Shown here one piece after another: positions 8,122 through 13,395 of a DNA stretch of 13,395 nucleotides. Below the pieces are notes generated by a model. That model had not been told where the DNA came from. It was given only the letters and a program-made list of their open reading frames with translations, and searched no databases. Position numbers and translations under genes: made by a program. Each line of letters opens with the position of its first letter. Within the stretch, counting starts at the first letter, position 1. The stretch comes from Mucidula mucida (taxonomy: Eukaryota > Basidiomycota > Agaricomycetes > Agaricales > Physalacriaceae): the NCBI GenBank assembly GCA_015501055.1, contig JADNYV010000893.1:1-13395 (forward strand), read 5' to 3'.

Positions 8122-9112
8122 TCAGCCTCCTTCGAGTTCTCCAAACCTTTCAGAACTCATTCCTTCCGAGTCATAAATCTCGAAAGCGGATTCCCAATCA
8201 ACTCTGACATCGGTACCTTTATCTGGCTTCAACACATCCTGTCCCGTCTTCCTAATCGACCTCTTCATTGAAAGGATTGCACTCGAGGACACGGCACGCT
8301 TACCCAAAAACACCAACGATCAATCTGTCGATATCCTTCTCCTTCGCCCTTCTCATATCCTCCAGTATCTTCGCAGCCACTCTCAGCTCTTCGTTAAGCG
8401 CCTTGTTCAGCTGCAGCGCATGCCGATGTTTAGCTTTCATGATGAGATACTGCACCATTTCCTTCGATCGTCCGTGGATCGTGTTCGTGCTGAGATCGAA
8501 ATGCTTTCGCAGATGCAGGGGAATGCCCTCCCATGAATCGTCCCCAGGGTCCTTTCGATTTTGATCAGGAAGAAGTGGGGCCACGCTTTGGGGGTTGGCG
8601 AGGAGGAAGGAGGCGTGTTTGTATCGTTGATGTTTCGTTAGCGCGTCGGTGCGCCGGAACGTCTTGTCGCATCCTAAGATCAGGAATCAGCGATGACTTG
8701 AATGGAAGGTCGTGATATCACGCTCACCAGGGACAGGACAGTGAAATGGACGTTCTTTAGTGTGACAGCGGAGATGGCTCAGCAGCGCAGAGCGTGAGAG
8801 AGATGGCATGCCGCGTCGACTGCATGCAGCCCAATCACAGGGGAGATCGAATGGCGTGTTGTCTCCAATGTGGTCTGTACCCGAGGTGAGGACAGAGTCA
8901 AGAGAAGGCAGTTAAATACTCACCACGGTAGATGTGCTGCACGAGGGTGGGGATATGATCATAGATCTTTCCACAGTTTGCCCATAGACACGTTGTCGCT
9001 TCGCCTGTATCTATGAGTCCTCAAATATCTCCCCAGTTGGGAACGTACGCCACGCAGACCCATCGTCAGAGCTCGACTCCTGCCAATGCGCGCCAAAGTC
9101 GATAGACTCCAT
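8122..9112 (-). CDS. C2H2 zinc-finger protein with three fingers and a coiled coil, 5 exons
   Basis: Exons 9112-9049, 9004-8924, 8874-8728, 8673-8304 and 8251-8122 join in frame to 263 residues. Introns are 44 (GTACGT..CAG), 49 (GTGAGT..CAG), 54 (GTGAGC..TAG) and 52 bases (GTAAGC..TAG; an acceptor 9 bases earlier also keeps frame). The start ATG has A at -3 and G at +4. Fingers: C27-x4-C32-x12-H45-x4-H50 (CLWANCGKIYDHI), C61-x4-C66-x15-H82-x3-H86 (CDWAAC), C94-x4-C99-x12-H112-x4-H117 (DKTFRRTDALTKH). Two tandem C-x-W-x-x-C fingers are seen in PacC/Gli/Zic-type DNA-binding proteins. After a Pro/Asp linker a long charged helix follows (about 165-210; NKALNEELRVAAKILEDM), then an acidic tail. 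Probably a nuclear DNA-binding regulator; its targets are unknown. Confidence 0.75.
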
Positions 9113-10072
9113 CGTGAGAGTAACTCGCCAAGCAGCAAGCTGTGTAGAAGGAACGCACACCCATAATCACCGGTCGGAGATTCAGAAGGATGGATCGTCT
9201 CTGCACGATGCTTTACGTATCGTATATTTTGGGGCTGTGGAAAGTGTGTTATCGCATCCGTATATCATTGCAATCTAATTCAGGACCTTCGTGCAGTGAC
9301 AGGTAGATTAGTATATAGATACGAGAAGGATTCCAACTTAGCTCTATTCACGGGGTGGGAACGTTGTGGGAACTGGGATCCCCCTTCGGAGTCTGAGGTT
9401 GACAGTCTTCCTGAGTCATCTAGATGTCGTATGTCAATCGTATGTGCACCCACATCAGTGGCCATGCTTGAACCATGCACGGAGGCCTGGGGCCTGGGCA
9501 TGTTGATGATCTTGCGCCTTGTTTTCAGAACAGGAATAAGCTAGGCTCCACGCTTTGACTCGTTGAATTCGGAACTGTCATTCGGACACATAGCTGACGG
9601 ACCGACGGTCAAGAAAAGCTTGATAAACAAAACAAAGTCTAACGTGCCTCTCTTGTACGGCGGCCAAGCCTCTAACATTGCTGCTTACCGTTGAAATGTA
9701 CTAGCATCTGAGTCTGGAACAAATAATTGAGCCATCTTGCGTCGCTCTGAGATGACGCGCCTAGATGATGCTGTTTTATCGAACTTGAACAGTTTTTCTG
9801 GGAGGAGAAAGAGCAGTCTGGAAACCCGTCAACTCAGAATGTTTACCGACGTTTCCTGACAAGAATTCGGCAGATTTACCATTTCAATGGTGCAAATCCG
9901 CGTGGCGTAATTTCTGTTCAAAGTTCAATCCGGACTAGAGCTCTGTGGGTCAGAGGAGGGCGTTTAATTGAAGTAAAGGGGATCACTTGAACTTTTTGGC
10001 TCGTGTAACGAAGGAAGGAGAAGTTTTACAGCACCATTTCCCCGGGAGACAAGTGTTACAGCTACAGATGAG

Positions 10073-10092
10073 AGGCGCATCCAAGGCGCATC
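10073..10092 (+). repeat. 9-base direct repeat AGGCGCATC x2
   Basis: Perfect copies at 10073-10081 and 10084-10092, two bases apart. They lie 45 bases before the 10-base tandem repeat; together they may be a promoter element or simple slippage. Confidence 0.6.
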
Positions 10093-10136
10093 GGTGTAGC
10101 AAGACAAGAAATTAGAATGCCGGTGCCGATCACTGG

Positions 10137-10156
10137 TCGATCATGTTCGATCATGT
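10137..10156 (+). repeat. Perfect 10-base tandem repeat TCGATCATGT x2
   Basis: Two exact adjacent copies. The unit contains GATC and CATG. It lies about 50 bases upstream of the ATG at 10205. Confidence 0.8.
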
Positions 10157-10204
10157 CATTTGCAACTTGGACTTGAACCACCACCACCGTCGTCGGAGAC
10201 AGCG

Positions 10205-10529
10205 ATGTCAACGTCTAAACAACGCGACGTGGCTACTCCCCCGGAGCCGTTGTCGTATTCGTAATCCACATTGCCCAGACCGCATCAACTTGCTCTTGCA
10301 TCCTACAACTGCCGGACTAAGGCTGGTTCCTACGCCTTTCACTCGAACGTGCTGCATCTATTGTATCGATAGAGGTGATGACAAGCGTTTTCATGCCTGT
10401 CGCGAGATGCAATCTCTGGCATCGCTACTCGTTCGTATCGTTGCCTGGCTTATCGACACAGCGCGGCGCGCTGTTGCTTCGCGGAAAAGAACGGTACTCC
10501 GCTTTTCCAGCCTTTTCTGCCGTATCTAA
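10205..10529 (+). CDS. Doubtful small spliced protein, 87 residues
   Basis: Possible exons are 10205-10260 and 10322-10529, with a 61-base intron (GTAATC..TAAG). The N-terminus MSTSKQRDVATPPEPLSYS looks natural. The second exon is basic with a hydrophobic helix (LASLLVRIVAWLIDTARRAV) that could be amphipathic. No family is recognised. Another plus-strand frame is open without ATG over about 10370-10650, which weakens the case. It may be a fragment or chance. Confidence 0.22.
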
Positions 10530-11099
10530 TCCTAGCTCTAGTAGACGTTGTTAATCCTTATCCGTTTATCAAAAATCTTAATCCAGTCACCTTCCTCGTC
10601 CTTCATGCATCTCCCATTGACGTTATATGTCTCGCACTTTCGGCCTGAAGAGACATCGCTCGAACTTCACATCTTCGTACCTTCCTTCTTTTCCGACCTT
10701 CTCCTTTTCCGATACGGCGGCACTTGAACATTTTTTCTACACCATAAGTTCAAGGATCAATGACGTTCCCTCCACATTTATCCTTGAACTCCAGAAACGC
10801 CCATTCCTCGTGTCACCGTCATCTGTGCCTGTCCTACTGCTCCACCATCTAGGCCCCTGGGGCTGATGCTCATGACGTCTCATCAAATGTCGCCCCACTG
10901 CTGTGCACACCGCGTCCTTTAGATAACTTGGACCCGGTGTTGTACCCAAGGTTCCTCCTTCCTACTCATCCCCACCTGCGAACAACTGGAATCGCGTCAC
11001 TCGGTTGTTGGCTCGTGGCCCAAGGAATGTCAAACTTTGTTCGGTGTGCTCGTACGTGACGTTTCTGGGTGTGCGACATTATTCTTATGATTACATAGA
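10530..11099. other. Upstream region of the kinase gene, no clear gene
   Basis: A 79-residue ATG frame (10627-10866; serine/phenylalanine-rich) has no motif and is not called. The right part is C/T-rich and ends in the presumed promoter and leader of the DUF4238-kinase gene. Confidence 0.4.
11057..11062 (+). promoter_or_regulatory. TGACGT (CRE/ATF half-site-like) element
   Basis: TGACGT preceded by CGTACG, 38 bases before the kinase ATG. This is a typical bZIP core, but a six-base match is weak evidence by itself. Confidence 0.2.
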
Positions 11100-13234
11100 A
11101 TGCCTCTAACGCTTCCTCACTATACTCCGCTATTCCTCCAGAAGTTCTGGCTAACGCATGGGTCGGTCTGCACCACCATGATTTGCGTGTTTGATCAATC
11201 GTTTGCAGCGCTCGCGGACCCATTCATCGATATGACGTCTACACCACCGAACTCTCAGAGTTGACTCTATCTAAAGGTTTACGCCGCCAGGCGGCATTCG
11301 CTGGAGTTGACGTTGGATCTCTTTCTGGCGCTACTCGATACTCCTACGAGATGGTGTGCGAGCGCTTCGCACTATTGGAGCACCAGACAGAAACGATTCT
11401 TGATAACATCATCAACAGCTCCGTCTCCGCCGAATCCATCCCCATCGATCGTTCTCACATCGATGTTCTTCTGACATACTTTGCCTTCCTCCGATTCCGC
11501 AACAGTCCAAAGTATGCTTCGGTCATCGAAGAGCTTAGAAATAGAACTTTTGTTCTCAACTATGGCAGTTTAGAGGTGTACAATGACTTGTTTCAGCATT
11601 TTACATGGCGCCCCTTCTTCAGATCGATACACGACTTTCTGTCTTCGGAGCAAAGATACATCCCGCCGCGCGATGTTGAATGCATCCGACCAATGATAAA
11701 TCATTTGGAGAAGTTCTGTTGGGACATTCTCCGGGGCGGTGATGTTTACATTGGCCTTGCGTCCAGCGAACAGGAGTACATCTTGCCTGAGTGTTGTTTT
11801 GGAACGCTGGATGAGCAATTTGGCGGGAATGAGTACGTTCTCTTATCATGTTAGATTTATGGGTTAACATCCTTGCAGTGTCAACGACAGCTTTTTCTGT
11901 CCCATCGCACCTTCCTTGGCGCTCTACGTTATTGGGAGTGGTAGGGACAAATGGCCTGCACCAGGTCCGACGTTTATCGAGGTAGATCACGAATCAGAGA
12001 TCGACATACATCTCCGCAACGCCATGATTCTTAGTTCGTTATCTCTCGATCCTACACCAACTTCGGAAGGTGCCAAGCTGTACTTCTCGTCCCTCATCTC
12101 CATCACCCGGAGCATATCTTCGTACGAAGAGTTCCGGTGCCGCGACTCGGCGCAATTCATCGACTACTCGCGACTCAAGCAGCGCTGCCGACAGAAATAT
12201 CTCCAGGCGACCGTGACGAAGATGCTCATCGTCAAAGGCGACATCGCGGTATTCGACCTCACGGACGATCTGGAGTTTATCGGGAGCGACCCTGTGGCGT
12301 TTGGAGCGTTTAGCGATGTGTGGAAAGGTAGGTGGTACGACCGGATGGAGAGGAAGGAGCGCGTCGTAGCGATCAAGTTCTTGCGGCAGGCGATGGTCCA
12401 GAGTGTAAAGGACAAGCTCTTGAAGAGGCTTCAGGCGGAGGTGGTCACGTGGCATCATCTATGCCATCGGAATGTGAGCCAGTTGTTTGGGATTGTGCAG
12501 AGCAGGACGAGTATTGGCATGGTGTCGGGATGGTGCACGAACGGGTCTATTGGGCATTATCTGCGGGATGTGAATCCTGGTGCTTGCCGGATGCAGCTGG
12601 TACGGTTTTGAGATCCTTTCCATATTCAAGTAACTAATGAATTCTTGCCAGCTACGACAAATCGCTTCTGGAGTGTCGTATCTTCATTCCTTCAATCCGC
12701 CTATTGTACACGGAGACCTCAAAGGCGGCAACATACTTGTCGACCAGCGAGGACAGGCGATTATAACGGATTTTGGGTTGAGCAAGGTCATGTCAGACGT
12801 GTCGGACCTCGTGTGTTCGTCTTTCTTCGCGGGTTCGATGCGGTGGATGGCACCCGAACTTATTGAGGCGCTAGCCGCGGACGAGGAGCTCATTCCTCAA
12901 GTCACGACAGCAAGTGATGTGTACGCGTTTGCGTCGGTTTGTCTTGAGGTGTGTGTGTTCATCCGTCTATGCCGCTGCGTCTTTGATACACGCGTTATGG
13001 TAGATAATGACTGGCGTCCCGCCGTATCCGAATAGGAAGAACGATCAGGCGGTGATGCTCGATATTATTAGGAAGGTCAAGCCAAATTGGGGCTCGCCGG
13101 CGGGGTGGTCGGAGTGCCTTGGGAAGGTGTTTGGAGGCTTGATGGATCGGTGCTGGGATGAGCAGCCTTCGGCTAGACCGGAGATGGGTGAGGTGGTAAG
13201 TGTTTTGGGTGCGTGTAAGTCTGTTACGAGTTAG
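11100..13234 (+). CDS. DUF4238-like domain fused to a TKL-type protein kinase, 5 exons
   Basis: Exons 11100-11161, 11209-11832, 11879-12599, 12652-12948 and 13004-13234 join in frame to 644 residues. Introns are 47, 46 (GTACGT..GCAG), 52 (CTAAT branch site, CCAG) and 55 bases. Residues 1 to about 300 resemble DUF4238: HYTPLFLQKFW at 7-17, RYDVYTTEL, FLRFRNSPKY, EYILPECCFG and CPIAPSLALYVI, matching the usual HYxPxFLLRxF start, YD element and late conserved blocks. The start fits because HYxP stands a few residues from the N-terminus, with A at -3. The kinase spans about 360-640: loop AFGAFSDVWKG (first Gly is Ala), K395 in VAIK, E416, H489-G490-D491 in VHGDLKGGN, N496, D509 in DFG, APE 536-538, D558 and R626, so catalysis looks intact. 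HGD in place of HRD is common in mushroom TKL kinases. No signal peptide is seen. Confidence 0.85.
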
Positions 13235-13395
13235 TTACAAAGCGCCACGTTTGTTTATTTGCTTTCAGTCTGGTATTACCCCTGCATTCATTCGTTGTAT
13301 CGTATGTTATAGTCGTTATTTTGTTGTCGGTTATCGTGTTATTTTGTAGTGATATTGAAGAATGCCTAGAAAGGTTTACTACTGCTCGCAATAGT
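13235..13395 (+). other. 3' flank of the kinase gene
   Basis: T-rich downstream sequence. It contains a possible extra splice acceptor (TTTGCTTTCAG, ending 13268) that would pair with a GTAAGT at 13196 and give an alternative C-terminus ending at 13349. Confidence 0.4.

Larger units (their letters stand above)
9113..10204. other. Long stretch without a recognised gene
   Basis: This should contain the promoter of the zinc-finger gene at its left end. Frames are open on both strands at about 9280-9540. The minus one (9280-9501) starts with ATG and contains SGRLSTSDSEGGSQ; neither has a motif or supporting splice sites, so neither is called. From 9545 to 10130 I see no coding signal, only short repeats near the right end. 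Confidence 0.4.

Noticed and set aside
9280..9544. Overlapping open frames on both strands
   Set aside because: Neither has motifs; the plus frame lacks ATG, and the minus one cannot be tied to the zinc-finger gene.
9540..10140. tRNA-like GTTCAATCC near 9920
   Set aside because: No matching acceptor, D or anticodon arms could be drawn around it.
10627..10866. 79-residue ATG frame
   Set aside because: Serine/phenylalanine-rich, no motif, no splice or context support.
1..13395. CRISPR arrays, bacterial operons, plasmid origins
   Set aside because: No spaced repeats and no bacterial gene organisation; introns show a eukaryotic nuclear sequence.

Overview
The window looks like nuclear DNA of a filamentous basidiomycete, most likely an Agaricomycete. 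Genes are broken by many 44-60 base GT..AG introns. There is an F-box/leucine-rich protein and a TKL-type kinase with an HGD catalytic loop, both typical of large mushroom families. A non-LTR retrotransposon is present, and there are no operon-like spacings or tRNA/rRNA genes. Several genes are invisible as single open frames and were rebuilt here by splicing.

Bases 1-3879 are a nested retrotransposon. An older copy (here copy A, plus strand) is split into 1-315 and 3782-3879. A younger copy (copy B, minus strand, 316-3781) sits inside its 3' untranslated region. The two halves of A rejoin base for base against the matching part of B, with no target-site duplication. Copy B encodes RNase H followed by reverse transcriptase and a CCHC motif. 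It is 5'-truncated and has a frameshift near the C-terminus. The shared 3' UTR carries a chain of small hairpins and ends in (CTAC)n.

Bases 3880-5549 hold a possible small unknown gene on the minus strand (4430-4735) and a frameshifted hypothetical gene with a hydrophobic C-terminus (4817-5549). Bases 5550-7140 hold an F-box gene (4 exons in the model), preceded by two CGG-N6-CCG palindromes 26 bases apart. On the minus strand, 7378-7995 is the decayed 5' part of a Gfo/Idh/MocA-family oxidoreductase. Bases 8122-9112 are an apparently intact five-exon gene for a protein with three C2H2 zinc fingers and a coiled coil.

Bases 9113-11099 are mostly non-coding or undecided. Bases 11100-13234 carry the most interesting intact gene: five exons joining in frame to 644 residues, with a DUF4238-like N-terminal half and a TKL-like kinase C-terminal half whose main catalytic residues are all present. 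The genes do not form an obvious pathway. The region reads as an accessory, repeat-disturbed locus with two or three decayed genes beside two or three intact ones.
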